Positions 54,523-63,707 of a DNA stretch of 64,000 nt are shown here, piece by piece. Position numbers and translations under genes: made by a program. Origin of the DNA: Thalassomonas actiniarum (lineage in GTDB: Bacteria > Pseudomonadota > Gammaproteobacteria > Enterobacterales > Alteromonadaceae); the NCBI RefSeq assembly GCF_000948975.2, contig NZ_CP059735.1:620001-684000 (forward strand). Direction: 5' to 3'. How positions within the stretch are numbered: the first letter of the stretch is position 1; every line of letters begins with the position of its first letter. A model generated the notes under the pieces. The model saw nothing but the letters and a program-made list of their open reading frames with translations, ran no database searches and was not told the origin of the DNA.

Positions 54523-56508
54523 TCAGGGGGGATTTTCAGCTTGGCCGTTATTGTAAGTCTCCCAGGCCTGATTTTCGATATCTGTTCGCTCATCAGAGCC
54601 CGCTGTTGACATCTGCTGCCAGTATAAAGGGATATCCTGTCCGGTCATGTCATTGATGTATTCCTGTTTTTTATCTTTGTCGGGTTCGTTTAACATAAAG
54701 TCGATAAACTCATCGATTTCATTTTTGGCCAGGTTGCGGCCGAATTCGCCGTTAAAAACACCGTCGGCACGGTTGGCAAAATGCCGGGTTAGCTGGTTGC
54801 GGATCAACTCAGGTGTCGCATCGATAACGCCAAACAGCATATCTCCCTGCTCTTCTGCCAGGGCATTTATTTGCCAAAAAGCATTGTTAACGTCTTCATT
54901 TTCCATCCATGCCAGTTCGCTATCGAGTAAGTTTAAGATCTCGCCGTTATTGGCCAGAGTCGAAGTACGGGCATAGCTATTGCTGTAGCTCTGGTTGAGC
55001 TCTTGCCTGGATAAACGCTTTAGCGGGGCTTCGTTTTCAGCATAACTTGCTATCTTTTCTACTAATTCATCTCTGTGTTCTGCTTTTAGCTCTAACAAGG
55101 CCCCGGCAAGGCGATGAGATTGCTCGCTTGAGTCTGTGTCTTTATCGTTTTGGGTACGTATCCAGGCATCCGTGGTCAGTAGTTTGATCATGGTATTTTG
55201 ATCTTTTTCGGCACTGATTTGATCTTTTAAGGTATAGACCTGCTGGTTTTCTTCATTACGTACTTTGTTGCCCAGTGCAGATTTAGTGACTAACTCCCTT
55301 ATGCTGCTATCCGAGCGCAATAACGTTATCGTCTCCAATGCCTGGGGATGTTCGTATAAATCAATTTTTTCGGCGCTTTCACCGGCATCGCTTTCCGGTA
55401 ATCCCAGTATCTGTTCCAGGCCGGTCGAGGTGATTTTAAGGTAGGCCTGTTGATCGGCTTCGCCCATATTCTTTAACTCGCCGAAGGTTTCAGCCAGCTG
55501 TTCTTTTGAAAACTGATAATGTTTCAATAAGCCTATGGTATCTTCAAGCATCGCCAGTCGGTTGCTGTCGAGCCGGCTGACCTCTTCCAGCGCCATGTAG
55601 GGATCGAATGCTGCCATATCCAGGCTTTTTTGTCCCGTCGGCTGGATTTTTCCGGCAATATCGCCGAGGTAATCCAATATTATTTCTTGTTCTTTTTTTT
55701 CGAAATCGCCAAGTTGACTGATGAGTTCGTTGCCCAGGGAAGTAGATACGCTGAGTACATTTAACAGCTGGGCCTGTTGCTCTTCATCATAACCGGCTAA
55801 ATCATTAAGTAACTTGCGCGGCTCTTCGCTGTTATTCACCGCCATGATGAAATTATGCAGCTGGTTGTTGGCCGCTGAATTATTGGTGCCGCTGTTTTTT
55901 CCTTGAATATCATAGGTATCGTTGTTTGCCGGCGGCACTTTTTTCGAGAAATAGCTTGCTTGTGCCAATACCTGGCTGCGATCTTCACCGTCAAGTTCGC
56001 TCAGGGTTTCGGTAAATTTCTTGATGGATGAAGACTTTCCCGAAATGGACGTTTGTTGATGGCGTTCACTGGGGCTGGTGTGCAATGAAGTTGCAACGGA
56101 AACAAACTGATTGAGTTCTTCATCGCTGAGCTCCGCCGCCAGGGCAATAAAGTCACTGTCTAATAGCAGATCCTGATTCATTTTCAGCGACAGCTGTTGG
56201 TCCCTGTCCAACCTTTGCAATACCGTGTCTGCCTGCTGATTGGCAATACGAAGATTAAAGCCTGATTGATTCTGCGGACTGAGCAGGTTGTTCATAAAAC
56301 CGCTGATATCCAGATGTAATGTGGCACTTTCCCGCTCACTCACCTGCGCTGTTGGTAAACTATAGCCGTCCAAATAACGTTTTCCAGCCTCATTGTCATC
56401 AAACACGGAACGCAGGCTGTAGCCGGGGGCCGGCGGTCTTTCATTCTCAGCGAGCACCGGAGTCTGCGGCAGCAGAAATGATGGCGGTTTGATGGTGGGA
56501 AATTTCAT
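54523..56508 (-). CDS. Large helical-repeat protein of unknown function
   Basis: This 661-aa acidic, Gln/Glu/Asp-rich, cysteine-free protein has no signal peptide and no membrane helix. It contains at least six degenerate helical units of the type L-x-x-L-(S/D)-x-E-x4-L-x2-(S/A)-x2-L. Examples are LAAELSDEELNQFVSVATSL (about 123), LSELDGEDRSQVLAQASYF (about 169), LAGYDEEQQAQLLNVLSVS (about 237) and LKNMGEADQQAYLKITSTGL (about 360). The N terminus is proline-rich. No family is recognised. It stands alone between gene-poor stretches. A scaffold or surface/secretion-associated role is possible but unproven. Confidence 0.75.
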   Translation of the reverse strand: MKFPTIKPPSFLLPQTPVLAENERPPAPGYSLRSVFDDNEAGKRYLDGYSLPTAQVSERESATLHLDISGFMNNLLSPQNQSGFNLRIANQQADTVLQRLDRDQQLSLKMNQDLLLDSDFIALAAELSDEELNQFVSVATSLHTSPSERHQQTSISGKSSSIKKFTETLSELDGEDRSQVLAQASYFSKKVPPANNDTYDIQGKNSGTNNSAANNQLHNFIMAVNNSEEPRKLLNDLAGYDEEQQAQLLNVLSVSTSLGNELISQLGDFEKKEQEIILDYLGDIAGKIQPTGQKSLDMAAFDPYMALEEVSRLDSNRLAMLEDTIGLLKHYQFSKEQLAETFGELKNMGEADQQAYLKITSTGLEQILGLPESDAGESAEKIDLYEHPQALETITLLRSDSSIRELVTKSALGNKVRNEENQQVYTLKDQISAEKDQNTMIKLLTTDAWIRTQNDKDTDSSEQSHRLAGALLELKAEHRDELVEKIASYAENEAPLKRLSRQELNQSYSNSYARTSTLANNGEILNLLDSELAWMENEDVNNAFWQINALAEEQGDMLFGVIDATPELIRNQLTRHFANRADGVFNGEFGRNLAKNEIDEFIDFMLNEPDKDKKQEYINDMTGQDIPLYWQQMSTAGSDERTDIENQAWETYNNGQAENPP

Positions 56509-56702
56509 CGTGTATTCCGTTACTTGGTCCGTTAACTATGTTAACCGTATGTTATTATTTGTTATCGGCAATTGCTGTTATTTCTGCAGTAATAATTGAT
56601 ATTTATGTGTTAAATCAAGTAAAAACCCCCTGTGTTATTGTTTTTGTCTTTGGGTATAATCCCGGCTATCGTTTTCTTTCTTTTCAGTAAGCATTCAAAA
56701 GT

Positions 56703-58103
56703 ATGAAGAATAATAGCCGTTTGCTCTCAACCTTTTCTGTATCGGCCCTTTTATGTGCTGTGTTTGTTCTCTTGAGTTTCAATCTCCGGGCATTTCAACT
56801 TGAGGCGGCAAAATTGCCTGAACGGGTTAATTCCAGCTTTGATATTTTACATTATGACGCCCGCCTGACGCCGGATCTGACCGAACAGTCGGTGTCAGGG
56901 CGAGTGATAGTGACGGCGAAAAAACTTACCGCTAAAAAGCAGTCGCTGGTGTTATCGGCGAAGTATAAAAAAGCCATTAAAGTCTCATCGGATGATGTCA
57001 AATTAAGTTATCAAATCCTTAAAGATGAGCTGGTGATAAATTTTTATTCACCGTTAACGGCGGGGCAAATCTTCTCTGTGGCCATTGACTATTATGCTGC
57101 CCCTAAGCGTGGCATGCGCTTTTATCCGGATCACATGTTTACGGTGTACCATACCGGCAACTGGCTGGTTTCCCATGCTAATATTGCCGATAAAGCCAGT
57201 TTCGATTTGACTTTGGTACATGATAAGGCACTCAAAACCATAGCTAATGGCCGCCTGGTTTCACAAAAGCCGGCCACGGCAGGAAAAATGCACAGCCACT
57301 GGCAGCAGCAAACGCCGATTCCCCTTTATACCTTTGGTTTTGCCCTGGGGGAGTTTCTGCAGCAAAGCACCGCTTATAATAACCAGGCGGTGAACTTCTT
57401 TTACCGCCCCGGGCAGCTTTCAGGCTTAAACCGGCAAAAAATTAAGGATGTTTTTGCCGATGTACCGGATATGGTGCGCTTTTTTGAAGAAAAATCCGCT
57501 ACTGCCTTGCCCAACAAACAATACAGCTATGTAGTGGTGCCGGGAACTGTCGCCCAGGAAGCCGCCGGTTTTAGCATGGTGGGAGAAAAGTTTGCCCATA
57601 CCGTGCTTGAAGAGCCGGGAGAAAATTGGTTTATTGCCCATGAGCTGGCGCATGAATGGTGGGGCAACAGTATTACCTGTGCCGGTTTCTCACATTTCTG
57701 GTTAAATGAAGGCCTGGTACAGTTTATGGTGGCGGCCTACCAGCAGCACCTTTTTGGCGAGCAGGCCTACCACAGGGAAGTCAAGCTTGCCCTGGCCCGG
57801 GTAAAGAAAACGGTAGCAAAAGGGCGTAATTCCCCCTTGGCCTTTGATACAGAAATTGCCGAGCAGGATATTAACCATAGCATTGTCTACAACAAAGGCG
57901 CACTGGTGTTTTATCTGCTCAGGGAAAAGTTGGGAGAGAAACATTTCTGGCAGGCGTTAAAAGCTTATAGCCTTGCTTTTGCTGGAAAATCTGTGGTGAC
58001 GGATGATTTAAAGCGGGTTTTTGAGCAGGTCTCAGGCAGTAACCTCTCACCGTTTTTCCAACGCTGGGTTTATGGAGAAGAGATCCCCGTGATTAAACTC
58101 TGA
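56703..58103 (+). CDS. M1-family metallopeptidase
   Basis: This 466-aa protein has an N-terminal signal or anchor (VSALLCAVFVLLSFNLRAF), a beta-rich N-terminal aminopeptidase domain, and a thermolysin-like catalytic domain with zinc ligands H313, H317 and E336 in HELAHEWWGN and FWLNEGLVQF. It ends soon after the catalytic domain, lacking the long C-terminal helical domain of aminopeptidase N (about 870 aa). The canonical GxMEN substrate motif is not evident; the equivalent region reads QEAAGFSMVGE. It probably acts in the periplasm on an unknown peptide. Confidence 0.85.
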   Translation: MKNNSRLLSTFSVSALLCAVFVLLSFNLRAFQLEAAKLPERVNSSFDILHYDARLTPDLTEQSVSGRVIVTAKKLTAKKQSLVLSAKYKKAIKVSSDDVKLSYQILKDELVINFYSPLTAGQIFSVAIDYYAAPKRGMRFYPDHMFTVYHTGNWLVSHANIADKASFDLTLVHDKALKTIANGRLVSQKPATAGKMHSHWQQQTPIPLYTFGFALGEFLQQSTAYNNQAVNFFYRPGQLSGLNRQKIKDVFADVPDMVRFFEEKSATALPNKQYSYVVVPGTVAQEAAGFSMVGEKFAHTVLEEPGENWFIAHELAHEWWGNSITCAGFSHFWLNEGLVQFMVAAYQQHLFGEQAYHREVKLALARVKKTVAKGRNSPLAFDTEIAEQDINHSIVYNKGALVFYLLREKLGEKHFWQALKAYSLAFAGKSVVTDDLKRVFEQVSGSNLSPFFQRWVYGEEIPVIKL

Positions 58104-58145
58104 TAGGTTATCAGGCTTGCTATTTCGCCCGTTACGGGCAGCCAG

Positions 58146-58175
58146 AAGCTAAGTTTGGCTGTAAACTTAGCTTTA
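58146..58175. terminator. Hairpin between convergent genes
   Basis: AAGCTAAGTTT, a 6-base loop and AAACTTAGCTT form an 11-bp perfect stem between the M1 peptidase and the converging REC-PilZ gene. It ends in TT on the + side and AG on the other, so termination efficiency is uncertain. Confidence 0.65.
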
Positions 58176-58188
58176 TCTATTAAGGAGG

Positions 58189-58959
58189 TTAGCTGGCGCT
58201 GGCGATGACTTCCTGGCCAAAAGTGGACAGATATTTTAATAAATTATTAAGTTGCTCGCTCCCGGCTTTGTTTGTTTTTTCGAAATTAAAATTCAGGCCG
58301 ACTTCACAGGCAAGCTCATGATTATCATAAGAATCTGCCTCATTTATTCTGACGACACGGCCTATTAAGGACTTGAACTCGACATCAAGCAATTCCACGT
58401 CTTCAAATTCGATCTTCAGGGTGAATTCGCCAAATAAGCGGATGTTGTCGTTGTAGGGAAGCCGTATTAATATGCCGGTTTGGCTGATATTCAGGGCTTC
58501 TGCGGCTAAAGCGCCTTGATCTGAATTTAAGATCAGCTTGTGCATGGGCAGGCAGGCATGGCGGGCACATTCTCGCCGGTCGCTGCCGTGCCAGGATTTT
58601 CTGATGGCTTCTTCCAGTTTTTCCGAAGAAAAGGGTTTGGTCAGGTAGTGATTGGCGCCGTTTTGTATGGCCCTTAAGACAAAGCTCCTTTCGCCGTGGG
58701 TAGTCATCATGATAAAGGGCATATCCTGAAACTTTGGCGTTTTTCTTATTTTTAGCAATAATTCTTCGCCGTTCATTTTTGGCATTTCCCAGTCGGAAAT
58801 GATGATGTCGATTTTTTCCGTTGCCAGGACATTGATGGCATCTTTACCATCGCAAGCGTCAAATATCTTCTCGGCACCTAATTTATGCCGAAGTGCTTTA
58901 TGCATTATTTTTCGCACTGTCGGGCAGTCATCGACCACCAGAAAGTTGATATTTCTCAC
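58189..58959 (-). CDS. Response regulator with PilZ domain
   Basis: This 256-aa protein has an N-terminal receiver (VVDDCPTVRKIMHKAL, phospho-acceptor D56 in IIISDWEMPKMNG, K in YLTKPFS) and a C-terminal PilZ-like domain. There the c-di-GMP motifs are suggested by RRECARH near residue 125 and NISQTGILI near residue 160. It would link phosphorylation to c-di-GMP sensing, often at the flagellum or chemotaxis apparatus. It starts at GTG, supported by AGGAG. A diguanylate cyclase gene lies 151 bases upstream on the same strand. Confidence 0.83.
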   Translation of the reverse strand: MRNINFLVVDDCPTVRKIMHKALRHKLGAEKIFDACDGKDAINVLATEKIDIIISDWEMPKMNGEELLLKIRKTPKFQDMPFIMMTTHGERSFVLRAIQNGANHYLTKPFSSEKLEEAIRKSWHGSDRRECARHACLPMHKLILNSDQGALAAEALNISQTGILIRLPYNDNIRLFGEFTLKIEFEDVELLDVEFKSLIGRVVRINEADSYDNHELACEVGLNFNFEKTNKAGSEQLNNLLKYLSTFGQEVIASAS

Positions 58960-59110
58960 TAGACCTCTCCTGTGTTCATTTTATTCTTCAGATAGAATAT
59001 TTTAGTTAGCTTTTAAAAGATTGTCAGTCGCACTTTTTAAATTTATCTGGAGCTTAAGCTGTTGAAAGTTGTAAAAGGGGGGCTGTTTTTAATTTGTAAC
59101 ACATTGATTC

Positions 59111-60232
59111 TTAATGATCTTCTGATATTCGCGTCTGGTTGCGTCCTGCTTGCTTTGCCCGGTAAAGGGCGCTGTCGGCAGCCAGCATCAGTTGGGTTCT
59201 TTGGGTGGCCGATTTCGCCCGATAAATACTGGCGCCGGCACTGGCGGTCACAATATCGGCGATATCCGACGACGGGTGGGGGATATCCAGTGCGGCTATT
59301 GCCGGACAAATTTCCCTGATATGCCGGTTTAAGCTCTCCAGCTCCCCGTCTTCCTGGTAAAAGACCATCAGGAATTCTTCCCCGCCAAAGCGTACCACCA
59401 GGTCATTTTCATTTCTTCTTTGGGACAGTAAGTCAGCGGATACCGCCATCAGGCATTGATCACCTACCAAATGCCCCAGGCTGTCGTTATAACGCTTGAA
59501 ATAGTCTATATCGAGTATGACCAAGGCTAACAAGCCGCCATTGTCATCGGCTTTTGCCATTAACTGGTTGAGTTTTTCATCGAAACCGTGGCGGTTATAG
59601 AGCCCGGTGAGCTGATCTGTCAGTGCTAATTTTTTCAGCAGGGAATGGCTAAAGTAGTCATTTTTGGTTTTACGGTCATTGTTCCAGCTGTGCCAACTGC
59701 CGGCGAGATTAAAAATCCCCAGGTAGACGGCGCCATAGACCAGCTTTTCATGCGGCCACTCCAGGCCATAAGCTAGCAGCAGGTAACCAAGGGAGATCAG
59801 TATGCCGCACCAGGATTTATGTTTTTGGAAGAAGCCGGGGATGATGTAGAGAACAAAGGTATACAGCAATAAGCCGTCAACCCGCAGGTTATGGCCTATT
59901 TGACTGTACTGGTAGATATTATAGAGAATGCTTATACCGATAAAAAAAGCGGTGATAAAACACCAGAAATCGAACCTTTTAATAAGCTCATCAGAATAAC
60001 AGCAATAATAGAGCCAGGCTAACGGAGGAAAAGTTAATATTGCCCTGGACCATAAGATATTGGCGGTAGCCGGATGTTGCCAGCCAAGAAACAACAGATC
60101 CCAAATCATAAAAATAAACAGCACCACCAGGGTCAGTATGATGGCAGAGCGTTTGGCATCCTGCTGGCTGTTATTGTAATTAAGTAAAAAGTCCTGCTCA
60201 TTCAGGGCTTTTTGATCAGATTTCTTATTCAT
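59111..60232 (-). CDS. Membrane diguanylate cyclase (GGDEF)
   Basis: This 373-aa protein has five or six N-terminal membrane helices (to about 190) and a C-terminal GGDEF domain: LTDQLTGLYNRHGFDEKL at its start, the active loop RFGGEEF (GGEEF, active-type), and the terminal helix ADSALYRAKQAGRNQTR. The inhibitory I-site position before the loop reads NEND rather than RxxD, so product feedback may be lost. It should make c-di-GMP, possibly for the neighbouring PilZ protein. Confidence 0.87.
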   Translation of the reverse strand: MNKKSDQKALNEQDFLLNYNNSQQDAKRSAIILTLVVLFIFMIWDLLFLGWQHPATANILWSRAILTFPPLAWLYYCCYSDELIKRFDFWCFITAFFIGISILYNIYQYSQIGHNLRVDGLLLYTFVLYIIPGFFQKHKSWCGILISLGYLLLAYGLEWPHEKLVYGAVYLGIFNLAGSWHSWNNDRKTKNDYFSHSLLKKLALTDQLTGLYNRHGFDEKLNQLMAKADDNGGLLALVILDIDYFKRYNDSLGHLVGDQCLMAVSADLLSQRRNENDLVVRFGGEEFLMVFYQEDGELESLNRHIREICPAIAALDIPHPSSDIADIVTASAGASIYRAKSATQRTQLMLAADSALYRAKQAGRNQTRISEDH

Positions 60233-60465
60233 ATTTATGTTTATAACATTTTGCTTACCCGGGCAGAAGTAATTATTTTCCCCGATGGGATTCTTCCATT
60301 TTCATCCGGGATCATCAGTATAGCGGCTGTGGTAAACAGGGATTGGCTGGTCTTTGCGTTATGCCTTGATCCAGATCATACAAAGAAAGATAAGCGCTTT
60401 TATTCAAGTCTTGCTGATAATATAGTACAACTGGAACTAAGTATGTGTTTTCAAAAGGAAGTTAA

Positions 60466-62073
60466 ATGTTTCTGCAGTTATCGATAGCTCAAAAAATTCA
60501 TGCGGTATTGGTTGGTATTGCCCTGGTACTTTTAAGTGCGACCATTTTTTTCTTTTACCACGATGAAAAGGATTTAGCGGAAGGTTTTGTGACCCAAAAC
60601 CTGGAAAGTACGGCACTGAATTATTTTGATTCCGTTAATATCATGATGTTAACCGGGACCATTGCTAACCGGAAAATCATCCAGGATAAGATACTTACCC
60701 AGGAAGGCATAGTGGAAGCACGTATTATCCGGGCTCCTAAAGTGGTGGAGATGTTCGGTGAAGGATTTGGCGATCAAAGCGCCACCACGGAATTTGAACG
60801 CCAGGGCCTGGCGGGAATAAAGGCCTTTAATTCGATTGAGCGCGACGGCAAGCCGATGAAAGAATTTATTATGCCGATGCGCGCCAGTGAAAACTATCGC
60901 GGCACCGACTGTTTAGCCTGCCACCAGGCCAAGGAAGGTGACATTTTAGGCGCGGTAAAACTCACTTATGATTTGTCCAAGGTTGAAGAAGACATTACCG
61001 AATCAATCATCCATGCGGCTTTGATACAGCTGGTCTTGACCATTATAGGCTTTGTCCTGCTCAGCTTTGCCCTGACCCGGCTGGTGTTGTTCCGCTTGAA
61101 ACGCTTATGTAAGACCATTAAAAGCGTTGAGAAAAACCTTGATTTAAACCAGGATATCAAAGTGCATCGCCAGGACGAACTCGGCGCAGTCAGCCAGGCG
61201 CTGAACAGTATGATGGCTAAATTCAAGGAAAGTTTTTTGGCAATCTCCGAAGCGAACCAGCAGCTTATCGGCTCGGCCACCCAGGTGGATGAGATTTCCA
61301 CCTTGACCCGGGAGGCGGTCCTGAGCCAGAAAAACGGTACCGATTCGGTGGCCGCAGCGATCAATGAGCTGGATGCTTCCGCCAATGAAGTGCAGCAAAA
61401 TACCCAAAGTGCCGCCGATAAGTCGGTATCCGCCAATGAAAGGGCATCGCAAGGCTTACAACTGGTCACCGCCGCCAGTGCCGGCATCAACCAGTTACGG
61501 GATCAAGTGCTGGATAATACCCGGATGATCACCGAGTTAAACGAGAAAACCAAAGAGGTAGGCACGGTACTGGATGTGATCACCGGTATCGCCGAACAAA
61601 CCAATTTGCTGGCCCTGAATGCGGCAATAGAGGCGGCCAGGGCAGGAGAGCAGGGGCGTGGTTTTGCCGTGGTTGCCGATGAAGTACGTTCGCTGGCGCT
61701 GCGTACCCGGGAGTCAACCGAACAAATCAAGGCTACCCTGGACAGCTTGCAGCGGGAGTCGGGTAATGCGGTGACTTCTATGAATGAAGTGAGCGAACTG
61801 GCCCATGAAAAAGCGGAAGATGTGATTAATGTTGCCGATTTACTCAATGAGATCACCGGGCAAATCAAAGAGCTGGATGATTTAAATTGTCAGATTGCCA
61901 GCGCCGCCCAGCAGCAAAATGTTGCCGCCGATGAGATCAATGTTAATGTGGTGCATATCAGTGATGTCGCAGAGCAGTCCAGCGAGGATGCCATCAGGGG
62001 TAAGCAGGTCAGTGAACATCTGCTGGAATTGGCCTACGCCTTAAATAAACAATTATCTAAATTTAAGCTGTAA
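60466..62073 (+). CDS. Methyl-accepting chemotaxis protein with haem-c sensor
   Basis: This 535-aa chemoreceptor has an N-terminal helix (ILVGIALVLLSATIFFF-like), a periplasmic domain containing a CxxCH haem-c motif (C149, C152, H153 in DCLACHQAK), a second membrane helix (LIQLVLTIIGFVLLSFAL), a HAMP linker and a long signalling coil. The coil has the conserved hairpin tip EQTNLLALNAAIEAARAGEQ (about residues 380-399). The haem domain resembles redox/gas sensing modules (DUF3365-like). AAGGAAG precedes the ATG. It is divergent from the diguanylate cyclase. It should report a redox signal to the chemotaxis kinase. Confidence 0.88.
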   Translation: MFLQLSIAQKIHAVLVGIALVLLSATIFFFYHDEKDLAEGFVTQNLESTALNYFDSVNIMMLTGTIANRKIIQDKILTQEGIVEARIIRAPKVVEMFGEGFGDQSATTEFERQGLAGIKAFNSIERDGKPMKEFIMPMRASENYRGTDCLACHQAKEGDILGAVKLTYDLSKVEEDITESIIHAALIQLVLTIIGFVLLSFALTRLVLFRLKRLCKTIKSVEKNLDLNQDIKVHRQDELGAVSQALNSMMAKFKESFLAISEANQQLIGSATQVDEISTLTREAVLSQKNGTDSVAAAINELDASANEVQQNTQSAADKSVSANERASQGLQLVTAASAGINQLRDQVLDNTRMITELNEKTKEVGTVLDVITGIAEQTNLLALNAAIEAARAGEQGRGFAVVADEVRSLALRTRESTEQIKATLDSLQRESGNAVTSMNEVSELAHEKAEDVINVADLLNEITGQIKELDDLNCQIASAAQQQNVAADEINVNVVHISDVAEQSSEDAIRGKQVSEHLLELAYALNKQLSKFKL

Positions 62074-62098
62074 CGGAGAATTTTCGGGCTCCGGATAA

Positions 62099-62131
62099 AA
62101 CAAAAGCCTCTGCAGACAGGGGCTTTTGTTG
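62099..62131. terminator. Bidirectional terminator
   Basis: AACAAAAGCCTCTG and CAGGGGCTTTTGTT form a long stem with one mismatch and a 4-base loop, with T-rich and A-rich edges. It ends the chemoreceptor gene and can also serve the converging small gene. Confidence 0.8.
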
Positions 62132-62220
62132 CTCTATGTGTGGCTAAATATTGAGGTTGATTGCCTTTTCCCTGGCTTATTGCCTTCAAGATGTTAGCTG
62201 TTCACATATTGGTTTTCTTA

Positions 62221-62412
62221 TTAATAATATCTGTCTTCCCGATTATGAGCCTGAGGATCTTCGATGATTTCCTCAAAATCGACTTCAAAGCTGTTGTTGT
62301 TTTCAGTATCAGCCATATAAATAGTACGGGTAGAGCCATCGATCCAGGTGACTGTGCCACTGCCCTTTTTGCTGCCGCACTTCATGCCTATATGAATATC
62401 TTTAAATTCCAT
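62221..62412 (-). CDS. Small conserved-looking hypothetical protein
   Basis: This 63-aa soluble protein starts MEFKDIHIGMKCGSKKGSG and reads like a small beta-barrel (GTVTWIDGSTRTIYMAD) with an acidic tail. AAGGAGGAG immediately upstream gives an excellent ribosome site for the ATG at 62412; the frame opens nine codons earlier. No family is named. It stands alone between terminators. Confidence 0.7.
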   Translation of the reverse strand: MEFKDIHIGMKCGSKKGSGTVTWIDGSTRTIYMADTENNNSFEVDFEEIIEDPQAHNREDRYY

Positions 62413-62592
62413 TGCTCCTCCTTGTTCGTTGGTACACAACAGGTATACCTGCTTAGATTGTTTTAAATGAAATTAGTTCAATAATTGACCACGACCAAGT
62501 TTGAAATGCAACATAAGTTGTGGTTTTTTTAAGCAGTCAACTCTTAAGTATAGAGTAAAATAATCTCAGGTCTAGCCTTTATGACAATCTTA

Positions 62593-63702
62593 TTAAGGTT
62601 CAAAGACCTGGCCCAGTACGCATGCCCGGCAGGCACCGGTTACTGCCGGGACGTTGCCGGGGATTTTTTTATCAAAAGCAAAAGCCAGCCAGGCAAAGGC
62701 CATGGCTTCAAGGGCATCGCTGTCGATATTGAGGGTGTCGCTTTGTGCAAGGCTAAAACCTGTTAACCGGGCGGAGAGCAGTCTGGTCAAGTAGCTGTTT
62801 TGGCAGCCGCCGCCACAGAGATATACGGTGCCACTCTGGCTTAATGCCTTTATGTCATTGGCAATGGAGTCGGCGGTGAGTGCCGTCAGGCTTGCCTGGA
62901 CATCGCTGGCGCTGAGCGCAAATGAAGTTAACTTCTGAGCGAGCCAGTTTTGATGGAAGTGTTCCCGGCCGGTGCTTTTCGGGGCCGTTTTTTGAAAGTG
63001 GTCATCGTCAAGCAATGCCGTCAGTAACTTTTCATTGACCTGACCGGAAGCCCCCCACCGGCCATCATCGTCATAACGCCCCTGATGATGTTGCTGGTAC
63101 CAGCTGTCTAGCAGGGCATTGCCCGGGCCGGTATCAAATCCGAGCAGGGTTTTATCCTTGTTGCCGGGTAAATAGGTGATGTTGGCGATGCCGCCGATAT
63201 TGACGACAAAAATATCTTGTGTGCTATCTGGAAACAGTGCCTGGTGAAAAGCGGGGACTAACGGGGCCCCCTGACCGCCAAGCGCCATGTCTTTACGCCG
63301 GAACTGGCCAATCACCCGGATACCGGTTAATGTTGCCAGGATTTGGCTACAGCCTATCTGCAGGGTAAAAGGATCCTTGAGCCCCGGACGGTGGCGTATG
63401 GTCTGGCCATGATTGCCGATGGCAATAATGTCTTTCGGGTTGAGTTTTTCCCGGGTTAAGAAAGCGGAAATGGTATCGGCGAACATTTGCCCTAAAGAGA
63501 CATCTAAAGCAAAAGCCCGGTCAATTTCATTGCTGCCCGGGACATATAAAGCCATGATCTGTTCGCGGATATCTTGCCGGTAAGCCTGATAATATTTAGC
63601 TGCCAGCCGGGGAGACTCATGGTTAAAGTCTACTAACGCCAAGTCTATACCGTCGGCACTGGTACCCGACATCAGGCCGATATAGAACTTAGCTTGGCTC
63701 AT
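62593..63702 (-). CDS. anmK: Anhydro-N-acetylmuramic acid kinase
   Basis: This 369-aa enzyme phosphorylates and opens 1,6-anhydro-MurNAc to MurNAc-6-phosphate in cell-wall recycling. Motifs are IGLMSGTSADGIDLAL at the start, GNHGQTIRH near residue 97, VNIGGIANITYLPG near 178 and FDTGPGNALLD near 197, as in the family; the length is normal. It starts 5 bases after the stop of the M23 peptidase gene on the same strand, a linkage common in marine gammaproteobacteria and sensible for murein turnover. Confidence 0.95.
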   Translation of the reverse strand: MSQAKFYIGLMSGTSADGIDLALVDFNHESPRLAAKYYQAYRQDIREQIMALYVPGSNEIDRAFALDVSLGQMFADTISAFLTREKLNPKDIIAIGNHGQTIRHRPGLKDPFTLQIGCSQILATLTGIRVIGQFRRKDMALGGQGAPLVPAFHQALFPDSTQDIFVVNIGGIANITYLPGNKDKTLLGFDTGPGNALLDSWYQQHHQGRYDDDGRWGASGQVNEKLLTALLDDDHFQKTAPKSTGREHFHQNWLAQKLTSFALSASDVQASLTALTADSIANDIKALSQSGTVYLCGGGCQNSYLTRLLSARLTGFSLAQSDTLNIDSDALEAMAFAWLAFAFDKKIPGNVPAVTGACRACVLGQVFEP

Positions 63703-63707
63703 GTTTG

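Noticed and set aside
60966-61490. 174-aa minus-strand frame in the chemoreceptor gene
   Set aside because: Ser/Thr-rich antisense shadow of the coiled-coil region.
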